Origin: a virus
IMG/VR virus record: IMGVR_UViG_3300013119_000239
Location: 1 to 21,883 of that record
Length of the DNA stretch: 21,883 nucleotides
Strand: one strand, 5' to 3'
The notes beneath the pieces are model-generated. The model saw only the letters and a list, made by a program, of their open reading frames with translations, was not told the origin of the DNA and searched no databases. Below, piece after piece: positions 6,661-13,367 of the stretch. The first letter of the stretch is position 1; each line of letters opens with the position of its first letter. A program made the translations under genes and the position numbers.

Positions 6661-7737
6661 ATGAATAAAATATATTTCATATCTTCTGCTTATAAGGGGT
6701 GTAGTTATGTAAGATGTTTACTACCAACATTACATGGTGGATACAATGGTTCTGTAACATCTTTATATAGTGACTTGAAAGATCACAAAACAATACTATC
6801 AGAATTAATGAGTTCAGATCTTATAATCTTTCATAGACCACAATCCATTGATGCTCATAAAGTTGCAATAGAATTAAAGAGACAAGGAAAAAAGATAATA
6901 TTTGATAATGACGATACATTTAAATTAGAAAAAGGTAATCCGTTTTACACAAAAAAAGTTTATGGTAAGTATTGTAATGTTGAAAAACATAGCAGGTTAA
7001 TGGATAACTTTATTAGAAGCGCAGATGCAGCATTAACAACAACAGAGTTCCTTGCAAAAGAATATAGAAAGATTAATAAACAGGTATTTGTTCTTCCTAA
7101 TTGTGTTGATAAAGATGATTGGTCAGAGCCAAAAAGAAATGAAGAAGAAAAGATTAGAATTGCTTTAGTGGGCTCAGTAACATATTCAAAAGATTTTGAA
7201 CATATTAAAGATATTATTAAAAAGTTAGACAAAAGAGATGATATACAATTTGTAATATTCGGACTTGATGATAAGAAACATAGGGGAAAGAATAAATTAG
7301 TAGAAAAAATATATAAAGATGAATATAAGTTTTGGGATAATTTAAAGAATCTAGAACATGTACCCTGGTCTAAGATGGAAGATTACTTTGATACATTAAA
7401 TGAGTTAAGATTAGACATAATGTTAATACCAAGAGCAGAAAATTACTTTAATAAATGTAAGTCAAATATAAAGTTCTTAGAAGCATCTATGTGTGAGATA
7501 CCAGTAATAGCTCAAGGATTTACAGATGATAATTCACCTTATGATAAAGATATAAATGGAAAGAATGGAATTTTAATAAAAGATAATTCTAAATGGGAAG
7601 AAGAAATAGAGCGATTGATAAAAGATAAAAAACTTAGAAGAGCGATTGGTAAAGAAGCAAAGCGATATACACTAGAACATTATGATATAAAAAATAATGT
7701 TTATAGGTGGGAAGAAGCATTTAATCAAATAACATAA
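6661..7737 (+). CDS. glycosyltransferase, GT-B fold (GT4-like)
   Basis: A 358-aa protein likely to transfer a sugar from a nucleotide-sugar donor. The N-terminal half has SSDLIIFHRP (51-60), then GKKIIFDNDD (76-85), the 'aDvivfqRp ... Gk.iifD.DD' pattern of a common phage and bacterial GT-B group. The C-terminal Rossmann half starts at RIALVGSVTYSKD (166-178) and carries NIKFLEASMCEIPVIA (269-284), equivalent to the donor-binding 'E.......P.i' region. It ends with the usual helical tail. No signal peptide or membrane helix is visible, so it would act in the cytoplasm. It sits among head and fibre genes, which makes virion proteins or a host surface glycan precursor candidate acceptors (inference). 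The acceptor and sugar cannot be read from sequence. Confidence 0.85.
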   Translation: MNKIYFISSAYKGCSYVRCLLPTLHGGYNGSVTSLYSDLKDHKTILSELMSSDLIIFHRPQSIDAHKVAIELKRQGKKIIFDNDDTFKLEKGNPFYTKKVYGKYCNVEKHSRLMDNFIRSADAALTTTEFLAKEYRKINKQVFVLPNCVDKDDWSEPKRNEEEKIRIALVGSVTYSKDFEHIKDIIKKLDKRDDIQFVIFGLDDKKHRGKNKLVEKIYKDEYKFWDNLKNLEHVPWSKMEDYFDTLNELRLDIMLIPRAENYFNKCKSNIKFLEASMCEIPVIAQGFTDDNSPYDKDINGKNGILIKDNSKWEEEIERLIKDKKLRRAIGKEAKRYTLEHYDIKNNVYRWEEAFNQIT

Positions 7738-7741
7738 ACTT

Positions 7742-8080
7742 ATGGAAAAAAGTATAGAAAAAAACATTCGTTATGAATCATTCAAAGATGATAAAATAAT
7801 GAAATTATTAAAAGAAAAAGACACTCTTTTGAAAGAGGGTCAAAAACTTTATAAAGATATACAAAAGAACAATAACCAGATACAGAAAATAAAAGATAAG
7901 ACCATACTTTTAGTAGATGTATATACAAAGAAAATGTTAAAAGAATTTGAAATACCTATTAGTGTAGATATAGATGATAAAGAAATAAAAGTTCAAATTT
8001 TAAATCAAGTAGAGGCTTATAAAACAACATTAAGAGAACAAGATGAAAAATCTAACAAAGATAATAGCACTGATAAATAA
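7742..8080 (+). CDS. coiled-coil hypothetical protein
   Basis: A 112-aa Lys/Glu-rich protein predicted to be nearly all helix, with heptad-like spacing from about residue 20 to 55 and again near the end. It starts 4 nt after the glycosyltransferase stop with the same TAAACTT leader as the gene at 4687, and its end overlaps the next gene by 38 nt. No cysteines, signal peptide or membrane helix. I do not recognise a family. Overlap with a fibre-like protein suggests a joint structural role, for example a partner or chaperone. Confidence 0.65.
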   Translation: MEKSIEKNIRYESFKDDKIMKLLKEKDTLLKEGQKLYKDIQKNNNQIQKIKDKTILLVDVYTKKMLKEFEIPISVDIDDKEIKVQILNQVEAYKTTLREQDEKSNKDNSTDK

Positions 8081-9248
8081 ATACTGGGCTGAAATAAAGC
8101 TACACCTATTTAAAGTTGAGGTAGATAATTTACCAGATGTACAAAAAGTAGAAGTTACAAATCCACAAGAAGCTCAATCTTCTATGGAGGTTTCTAACCT
8201 AGAAGAAATAAGAGAAGCGTTAAAAGAGAACGCAGTTAATATAATAGAAGTTCTTGAAAAGCAAATGACAGAACTTAAAGTAGAACCGACTGATAACTCA
8301 GACATCATTAAAGGACTTAAAGAGATCAAAGAAAAGATAAAGATTGAGAAAGATTTAACTCCAGAAGTAATTAAGCGATTAGAGGGTATTGGTAAAGAGA
8401 TAGGTGGCTTAGATACTAAACCTGATTTAAGTGGCTTAGAGAGCCATTTAGAGGCATCATACAGCCTAATAGAGAGCCTAAAAGACTACACTGAATACGA
8501 TGAATGGAAGGTAAAGATAAATGAGAAACAAATAGAAAAATTATCCAAAGCTATGGGTAAGACTATAGTTTCATCTGGAATAGGAACAATTAAAGATGGT
8601 CAGGGAAGACCATATAGTTCAAGTAATAAGCTACCAGTAGATGCTACCTTAGAAGTAGGAGATATAGAGATAGGTGCTGTTGAAATAAAGAATGCTACAA
8701 CAGATGATAGGGTAATAGTAGATGGAGATGGTAATCTTCAAACAGAAGTTAATAATACAGTAACTGTAGATTGTAATAGTTCAGATGTAACGGTAGATAA
8801 TTTTCCAGCAGTTCAAGCTGTAAGTGCTACTAATCTTGATATAAGAGATTTAGATAGTTCTATTGATAGTGTAGAAGTAAAACAAGCTACAGCGAGTAAT
8901 CTTAAAGCTGAAGTAGATGTAAGCAACCAGCCAACTGTTAATCCAAGTTATTTAGTAAATGAAGGTAGCACAAGTTATGATGTAGATAGTTCAGCAGTTC
9001 AGATATTTGATGCTTCTTCAAATGCAGATGCTACATTTGTAATAGTAGCAAATTGTGGTGATGATGAGATTTATATATATTCAGATAATACAGTAAGTTC
9101 AACAAAGTTCTTCAAGAGAATAGCAGCAGGAGAAAGCTGGGAGTTTCCAATGGGATATACCAGTGATACTGCTAATGATTTATATGCGGAAAGAAAAACA
9201 TCACAAGGAAATGATGATGTAATAGTTACAGTATTTAAGGATAATTAG
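8043..9248 (+). CDS. fibre-like virion protein with N-terminal coiled coil and beta repeats
   Basis: A 401-aa protein. Residues about 45-190 are helical and charged, suited to a trimeric stalk. From about 195 it becomes beta-rich with short repeats such as VTVDNFPAVQAVS, a pattern common in phage head fibres and spikes. NLPDVQKVEVTNP near residue 29 looks like another copy at the N-terminus. The last 100 residues (for example ATFVIVANCGDDEIYIYS) form a compact beta domain resembling the C-terminal tip of such fibres. It overlaps the previous gene and is followed 1 nt later by a beta-rich protein. Head fibre, whisker or side-spike roles are all possible. Confidence 0.65.
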   Translation: MKNLTKIIALINKYWAEIKLHLFKVEVDNLPDVQKVEVTNPQEAQSSMEVSNLEEIREALKENAVNIIEVLEKQMTELKVEPTDNSDIIKGLKEIKEKIKIEKDLTPEVIKRLEGIGKEIGGLDTKPDLSGLESHLEASYSLIESLKDYTEYDEWKVKINEKQIEKLSKAMGKTIVSSGIGTIKDGQGRPYSSSNKLPVDATLEVGDIEIGAVEIKNATTDDRVIVDGDGNLQTEVNNTVTVDCNSSDVTVDNFPAVQAVSATNLDIRDLDSSIDSVEVKQATASNLKAEVDVSNQPTVNPSYLVNEGSTSYDVDSSAVQIFDASSNADATFVIVANCGDDEIYIYSDNTVSSTKFFKRIAAGESWEFPMGYTSDTANDLYAERKTSQGNDDVIVTVFKDN

Positions 9249-9249
9249 T

Positions 9250-9807
9250 ATGTATGGAGAATTACTTACAAACTATATAGCAAGTGGAACAGATGACTGG
9301 GATGATGGTAGTTCAACAAACACAACAATAGTTGCGATAGATAACCAAGCAATATTTCCAGCAATAAACCAAAAAGCATATATGCGATTTGCTGTTAATA
9401 CAGAGTTATTTGAACACCACCCTAATGCAGTAGTAGAAGAGATAACATTCCATTGGTATGTGCATAATTACTCCTATTCAAGAAGACATCCAAGTCCTTA
9501 TGTTATTTTACAAATATTAGCACCATTCGGCACTTATGGAAGTTATAAAACTATTACAAATATATATGTTCCAAGTGGAACTGGGTGGAAATCAGTTAGT
9601 TTGGGAAGAGACGCAGATAGATATGCAATGAGAGATGATTATATGCAATTCAGATGGTATGTTCCACCAGTTAGAGGGAGCTACTTAAACTACTATATAA
9701 GAGCATACGAATATTCACTATCACAATATAGAGGTTATGTAGAGATATATTATCATTTACCACAAGATAAAAAGAGAAGAATGAGAAAAGTATGGAGCAA
9801 GAGATAA
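9250..9807 (+). CDS. beta-rich putative virion surface protein
   Basis: A 185-aa protein rich in Tyr, Trp and Thr, with alternating strands throughout and a basic end (KRRMRKVWSKR). The pattern FHWYVHNYSYS ... VILQILAPFG ... GWKSVSLGRD ... MQFRWYVPPV resembles a jelly-roll or carbohydrate-binding beta sandwich, but no named family is recognised. It begins immediately after the fibre-like gene and overlaps the methyltransferase gene by 16 nt. Position and composition suggest an exposed tip or decoration protein. No signal peptide is present. Confidence 0.55.
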   Translation: MYGELLTNYIASGTDDWDDGSSTNTTIVAIDNQAIFPAINQKAYMRFAVNTELFEHHPNAVVEEITFHWYVHNYSYSRRHPSPYVILQILAPFGTYGSYKTITNIYVPSGTGWKSVSLGRDADRYAMRDDYMQFRWYVPPVRGSYLNYYIRAYEYSLSQYRGYVEIYYHLPQDKKRRMRKVWSKR

Positions 9808-10337
9808 CAGAACAACAATTTAGAGATGAGCCATTAAGAGAAGATGATACTGGTTTATGGCTGTTTGATAAATGTATAATGTATAAAGAAGAACTTCCAT
9901 ACATAACTAAAGGAGTTGAACTGATATGCGAGAAGATTAAACCAAAGAAAGTTCTGGAATTAGGATTTGGATATGGTTGGACTGCTACTAAGTTTCAAGA
10001 GTGTGGAGTAGAAAAGCATATAATAATAGAAGCTCACCCAGAAGTATATGCACAAGCATTAGAGTGGAAAGAACAATATCCTGATAAAGATATAGAGATA
10101 ATATTTGACTTCTGGCAAAACATTACATTAGAGGAAGAGTTTGACTTAGTGTATTACGATACATTTGAGATAGTTGATATAGAGAACTCAATAGAATGGG
10201 ATTTAACTAATTTGAAAGGAGAATACTGGGCAACCTGTTATGCAGATTATGATGAAACATTTGCTGATTATAAAGAACCTAACTTTATATTTGAAGTAGA
10301 AGGTGAGAAGTATTTTCAAAGTTTATATAAAATATAA
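9792..10337 (+). CDS. class I SAM-dependent methyltransferase, GAMT-like
   Basis: A 181-aa Rossmann-fold methyltransferase. Motif I is VLELGFGYG (54-62), binding S-adenosylmethionine. The next acidic strand end is IIIEAHPEVY (77-86, E80). FDLVYYDTF (117-125) matches the post-I/motif II region. The combination 'LElGFG', 'hiIIEahPeV' and 'FDgIlYDTy' is typical of guanidinoacetate methyltransferase-like enzymes, but this copy is shorter than usual and its substrate is unknown. It overlaps the preceding beta-rich gene by 16 nt, and the next gene starts 1 nt after its stop. Possible targets are a virion protein, a sugar added by the nearby glycosyltransferase, or a host metabolite. Confidence 0.75.
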   Translation: MEQEITEQQFRDEPLREDDTGLWLFDKCIMYKEELPYITKGVELICEKIKPKKVLELGFGYGWTATKFQECGVEKHIIIEAHPEVYAQALEWKEQYPDKDIEIIFDFWQNITLEEEFDLVYYDTFEIVDIENSIEWDLTNLKGEYWATCYADYDETFADYKEPNFIFEVEGEKYFQSLYKI

Positions 10338-10338
10338 T

Positions 10339-10539
10339 ATGGAAAAAGAAAAATGTGTATCTTGGAGAGTATTTACTTGGGCTATGGGAATTATCTTAGC
10401 AGTGTTTTCAATATTATTCTTAACTGTAAGTGCATTAGGAACAAGAGTAAGCACTTATTCGTCAGAGATGACAGCAATAAGAGTTCAATTAAGTCAGATC
10501 CAAACAGATATAGAGTGGATTAAATTAAATATAAAATAG
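10339..10539 (+). CDS. small membrane protein with C-terminal coiled coil
   Basis: Started at the ATG at 10339, 1 nt after the previous stop, the protein is 66 aa: MEKEKCVSWRVFTWA, one hydrophobic helix at about residues 12-36 (GIILAVFSILFLTVSALG), then a coiled-coil tail ending in QIQTDIEWIKLNIK. An upstream in-frame ATG at 10303 would add 12 residues but lies inside the methyltransferase gene. Single-helix plus coiled-coil proteins of this size occur in phage lysis modules (spanin- or XhlA-like roles), though XhlA has the opposite order. No lipobox is visible. Lysis accessory protein is the best guess. Confidence 0.6.
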   Translation: MEKEKCVSWRVFTWAMGIILAVFSILFLTVSALGTRVSTYSSEMTAIRVQLSQIQTDIEWIKLNIK

Positions 10540-10540
10540 T

Positions 10541-10608
10541 TCTTTTCTAATTCGGAGTAATCCGATATTCATAGGTTTGCTCGGGGCATTGCTCCGAGTT
10601 AGAAGAGA
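10541..10608 (+). ncRNA. predicted three-way-junction RNA element
   Basis: TCTTTTCTAA (10541-10550) pairs with TTAGAAGAGA (10599-10608): 10 bp with one G-U. Inside are two hairpins: TCGGA-GTAA-TCCGA (10552-10565), closed by a GNRA-type tetraloop, and CTCGGGGC-ATT-GCTCCGAG (10580-10598), 8 bp with one G-U. The three stems fit together without overlap as a 68-nt closed junction. It starts right after the stop of the 66-aa membrane gene and precedes the SD-bearing cassette. It has no T-tract and no tRNA features. Regulatory, processing or mobile-element-end roles are possible. Found by eye. Confidence 0.55.
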
Positions 10609-10642
10609 GTTAATCGTTCATTCAAAACAGAAGAGGTTCGCG

Positions 10643-10810
10643 ATGGATATCACAACAGAATAACTCGTAAGTCTTTTAGTTGCTAAAGACTTAGAGATTA
10701 AAACACTTCAAGAACGGGTTAAGTGGTTGGAACATCTTTTAGATTTAGAAGATGAAGAATTACCACCTGAACCAAAAAAAAGACCCATTGGGTTTTGTAA
10801 GGAGGAGTGA
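10643..10810 (+). pseudogene. ochre-interrupted small coiled-coil gene
   Basis: An ATG at 10643, preceded by an SD-like AGAGG (10632-10636), reads MDITTE and then meets TAA at 10661-10663. The same frame continues for 48 further codons (LVSLLVAKDLEIKTLQERV... ending GFCKEE) to a TGA at 10808-10810. The second part is a good leucine-zipper-like helix with an acidic/Pro end, unlike chance sequence. Its TGA overlaps the next ATG (TGATG), as in a coupled operon. Restoring codon 7 to CAA (Gln) by one C/T change gives a smooth 55-residue protein. Nonsense mutation, sequencing error and stop suppression are the options; other genes here end at TAA, so global recoding is unlikely. Confidence 0.6.
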
Positions 10811-11022
10811 TGAAAGAAAAGCGTTGTCCAAAGTGTCATCAAAAAAGATACCTAACAAAACATCATATTTTACCTATAAGAATGTTTGGTAAAAATGACC
10901 AAGTTATATATCTTTGTAGACGATGCCACGATGCTATTGAGAGGTTTATACCACTCAGCAAAAAGTTAACAAAAGAAGCATATTACAGAATTGTAATTGC
11001 TTTCATCAACGGAGGAGGTTAG
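10810..11022 (+). CDS. small HNH endonuclease-like zinc protein
   Basis: A 70-aa protein started at the ATG at 10810; a GTG at 10807 in the same frame is an alternative. A strong SD, AAGGAGG (10799-10805), is 4 nt upstream. It has CPKC (C6, C9), THE central KHHILP (H18, H19) and LCRRCH (C36, C39, H40): the zinc-bound ββα-metal layout of HNH nucleases ('C..C...HHi.P....LC..CH'). It is near the minimum size for the fold. HNH proteins in phages act as homing nucleases, packaging partners or recombination enzymes; which applies is not readable here. It lies between the interrupted mini-gene and the phosphoesterase in an SD-bearing group. Confidence 0.75.
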   Translation: MKEKRCPKCHQKRYLTKHHILPIRMFGKNDQVIYLCRRCHDAIERFIPLSKKLTKEAYYRIVIAFINGGG

Positions 11023-11024
11023 AA

Positions 11025-12161
11025 ATGAAAAACAAAAAGTGGTCTGAAAAAGACACACAATTTCTCAAAGACAATTACTCTACAATGAGTAATAAGGAAC
11101 TCGCTATTCAATTAGAGAGAACTCCTGGAGCTATTGAGAAAAAGTCTAGTAAACTCGGTCTTAAAAAACCTTATAAAGAGGTTAATATCAATACTCTTAT
11201 TCAAGAGGAAAAAGACCGAATGGACAAACAGCAGAAAGATAAGTTATTAAAACAGCTTATTAAGGAAAAAGCATCTACACAGATTGTTGTAGAAATCTTA
11301 CAAGATGTTATTCCTGCTGCTAAGTTTACACCAAAACCTCTTAAAGTGGTTAAGAGTAGGCATAAGGACAAGGAAGAGAAAGCAGTTGTCCTTTGGGGTG
11401 ATATGCATATTGGTAGATATTCTGTAGAGTTGATGGAGAAAAAGGTAAAAGCCTTTTATTCTGCTATTGTTAAAATGGTAGAAACACAACGCTCTTCAAT
11501 ACCTATCAAAGACCTTCATATCTTTATGCTTGGTGATGTAGTTGATGGTGATGAGATATTCCCAGCACAATCCTATGAGCAGAAGTTCTATCTTATGGAA
11601 CAGATGTTTACTTATGGGTTGCCAATGGTGACTAATCTTATCAATCAACTTTCAAATCACTTTGAAAGCATTACAGTTAGTTGCGTACCAGGAAATCACG
11701 GTCGTAAATCTAAACTAACTGATACTCGCTTAAACTTTGATACGATATTTTATGAGGCTTGTAAGTTGGCTATGGCTAATAACGAGAGAGTAAAATGGAA
11801 TATTACTTGGAGTTGGTATCAAGTAGTAGAGATTTATGGTAATCGTTTCCTGCTTACACACGGTGCTAATATTCGTTCTTGGTTGAATATTCCTTTTTAT
11901 GGGATTATTCAGAAAGGAATGAGATGGCAAGGTTCATTACCAGAAGAATGGAATTACCTTTGTATGGGTCATTTTCATACCAACTTGTTCTTTAAGTGGA
12001 ACAACTTCAAAACCTTTATGAATGGTACTTGGCTTGATAACGATGATTATGCGTTACGAGAGTTAGGTATGGACAGTTCAACTGAACAGGTTTTATTTGG
12101 AGTTTCACAAAGAAAAGGAACAACTTGGCGATATGATATTAAACTCAATGGAGGTAAATAA
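11025..12161 (+). CDS. metallophosphoesterase with N-terminal Myb/SANT-like helix domain
   Basis: A 378-aa protein with two parts. Residues 4-48 (KWSEKDTQFLKDNY ... NKELAIQLERTPGAI) form a three-helix Myb/SANT- or GcrA-like DNA-binding segment. After a charged helical linker, residues 119-345 hold all calcineurin-like phosphoesterase motifs: GDMH (125-128), GDVVDG (170-175), GNH (223-225), LTHG (277-280) and GHFH (315-318). The two-metal site is therefore complete. With a DNA-binding arm, a nuclease or DNA-end processing role is plausible, but a phosphatase is not excluded. A strong SD, GGAGGAGG (11011-11018), lies 6 nt before the ATG, and CTN Leu and CGN Arg codons look more frequent than in neighbouring genes. 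It follows the HNH gene by 2 nt. Confidence 0.85.
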   Translation: MKNKKWSEKDTQFLKDNYSTMSNKELAIQLERTPGAIEKKSSKLGLKKPYKEVNINTLIQEEKDRMDKQQKDKLLKQLIKEKASTQIVVEILQDVIPAAKFTPKPLKVVKSRHKDKEEKAVVLWGDMHIGRYSVELMEKKVKAFYSAIVKMVETQRSSIPIKDLHIFMLGDVVDGDEIFPAQSYEQKFYLMEQMFTYGLPMVTNLINQLSNHFESITVSCVPGNHGRKSKLTDTRLNFDTIFYEACKLAMANNERVKWNITWSWYQVVEIYGNRFLLTHGANIRSWLNIPFYGIIQKGMRWQGSLPEEWNYLCMGHFHTNLFFKWNNFKTFMNGTWLDNDDYALRELGMDSSTEQVLFGVSQRKGTTWRYDIKLNGGK

Positions 12162-12167
12162 CCTAAT

Positions 12168-12240
12168 AGTGTAGCTCGGATTAAGCTCTTGTCGCACAAT
12201 GTGATAACTTAACTCTGAGAAGTGGCATCTGGGCTACACT
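12168..12240 (+). ncRNA. predicted structured RNA closed by an 8-bp stem
   Basis: AGTGTAGC (12168-12175) pairs with GCTACACT (12233-12240). Within it, CGGATTAAG (12177-12185) pairs with CTTAACTCTG (12208-12217) with one bulged C and one G-U. TTGT...CAC-AAT-GTG-ATAA (12189-12207) caps this arm. A small AGA/TCT arm follows. The 73-nt outline and its start resemble a tRNA at first sight, but D-, anticodon- and T-arm rules fail. It lies right after the phosphoesterase stop and mirrors the folded element at the other end of the cassette. TTTT follows the closing stem, so weak terminator activity is possible. Confidence 0.5.
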
Positions 12241-12244
12241 TTTA

Positions 12245-12304
12245 ATTACTACCAAATGGGAGTAATAAGCTACGGATGTAGCAGGATAAAGAGTTATTGC
12301 TCCC
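12245..12304 (+). promoter_or_regulatory. predicted two-state RNA element upstream of the peptidase gene
   Basis: State 1: ATTACT-a-CC (12245-12253) pairs with GG-g-AGTAAT (12258-12266) around AAAT. State 2: GGGAGTAATAA (12258-12268) pairs with TTATTGCTCCC (12294-12304), 11 bp with one G-U, enclosing a perfect hairpin GCTAC-GGAT-GTAGC (12269-12282). Both states use 12258-12266, so they exclude each other. The peptidase ATG is 23 nt downstream. Such an arrangement fits an attenuator or translational switch, but no ligand or protein motif is recognised. Confidence 0.45.
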
Positions 12305-12327
12305 AGCTGATAATTAATTAAAATTAT

Positions 12328-13356
12328 ATGAAAAATAATACAGGTTTTATAAAAGAATTACCCAAGATAGAAGACTATATAGCAGGAGAAGCTACTGGTA
12401 TTGATTATTTTGTTAGAGTGCCAAGTAACAATTGGACGCCTTGGTTACCAAAAGAAGAAAAGCAGAAAAAGAAACAGAGAGAAGATACTAAATCTTGTGT
12501 AACATTTAGTGGATTAAATTGTATAGAAACACAATTAAACTGGATGATAGATAGAGGTATAATAGAAATAGAAGCAATGAACTTCTTATACCAAAATGGT
12601 TACATAGTAGATGGTAAGGTAAACTTCTCAGATAGATACAATGCGATACTTTCTGGGACAACTGATAAAGGAAACTACTTAACAAAGGTAGCTAAATCCT
12701 TTAGAAGAGATGGTTTAATACCAGAGAGTATGCTTCCATACCCAGAAGGAATTACCTTTGAAGAATATCACGGAGCAGAGATTACAGATGAAATGAAAGA
12801 GATGGGTAAAAAGTTCTTAGAACATTTTGCAGTACAATACGAGTGGGTAAAGTTTCCACAAAGTAAAGATGGTAATATTAAAGAGAATATGCGACAAGCA
12901 CCATTATGGATAGCAGCAGGAGTATGTCCAGGTTGGAGTACTAAAGATATAATTCCAGCTTGTAATAGAAGTTCAGGACACGCAACAATGCTATTCAATG
13001 TAGCAGATGAACAATACTATGAAGACTTTGATCATTATAATCCATTTAAGAAAAAGTTAGCGATTGATTACAAACTAAGTTTTATTATGAAAGTATTAAT
13101 AACAGCAAGAGAAGAATACACACAACCAATGATAGCACAAGCTAAGAAGTATGCTCTTGAATTAAAAGATAGTCATACAGCTTATTTCTTCAGACCAGAA
13201 AAGAATGGAGAAGCATACAAGATAGAAATAGACGGCTCTGTTAAATACTTACTAGGTAAACAATGTCCTTTATTTGATGAACTAATAAGAGATAAAATAA
13301 TATTTGGCTTAAGTGAAAAAGACTTTGAGAAATTAAAAGCAAGTTTAATTAAATAA
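12328..13356 (+). CDS. papain-like (C1) cysteine peptidase, phage type
   Basis: A 342-aa protein. The likely nucleophile is Cys57 in TKSCVTFSGLNCIE, matching the 'sCv.f...n.iE' form of the papain catalytic helix in phage homologues. His218 lies in SSGHATMLFNV, the 'gHa..v.g' strand. Asp235 lies in EDFDHYNPFKK, which takes the place of the third catalytic residue in this group. Residues about 285-340 form a separate small domain (AYFFRPEKNG ... YKIEIDGSVKYLLG). There is no signal peptide. It precedes small basic and membrane proteins, so it may be a lysin, or a virion-associated protease that cuts host wall peptides. The ATG follows an A/T leader without SD. Confidence 0.75.
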   Translation: MKNNTGFIKELPKIEDYIAGEATGIDYFVRVPSNNWTPWLPKEEKQKKKQREDTKSCVTFSGLNCIETQLNWMIDRGIIEIEAMNFLYQNGYIVDGKVNFSDRYNAILSGTTDKGNYLTKVAKSFRRDGLIPESMLPYPEGITFEEYHGAEITDEMKEMGKKFLEHFAVQYEWVKFPQSKDGNIKENMRQAPLWIAAGVCPGWSTKDIIPACNRSSGHATMLFNVADEQYYEDFDHYNPFKKKLAIDYKLSFIMKVLITAREEYTQPMIAQAKKYALELKDSHTAYFFRPEKNGEAYKIEIDGSVKYLLGKQCPLFDELIRDKIIFGLSEKDFEKLKASLIK

Positions 13357-13367
13357 CCAAAAAATAC

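Noticed and set aside
10661-10663. Genome-wide recoding of TAA as an amino acid
   Set aside because: Most genes here end naturally at TAA right before the next start; only the mini-gene would need readthrough.
12168-12240. A tRNA gene
   Set aside because: The closing stem and size fit, but there is no D-stem partner, no 7-nt anticodon loop on a 5-bp stem and no GTTCRA T-loop.
10554-12266. GGAGTAAT at both ends of the cassette (10554-10561, 12259-12266) as target-site duplication
   Set aside because: An 8-mer match is easily found by chance, and both copies are explained by the local stems.
10541-12304. Group I or group II intron containing the HNH gene
   Set aside because: No interrupted gene is visible at the edges, and no intron core or reverse-transcriptase domain is seen.
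12258-12305. A second, short tRNA (GGGAGTA / TGCTCCC acceptor-like ends)
   Set aside because: Only 48 nt lie between the ends, with a single internal hairpin; too short for a bacterial tRNA.
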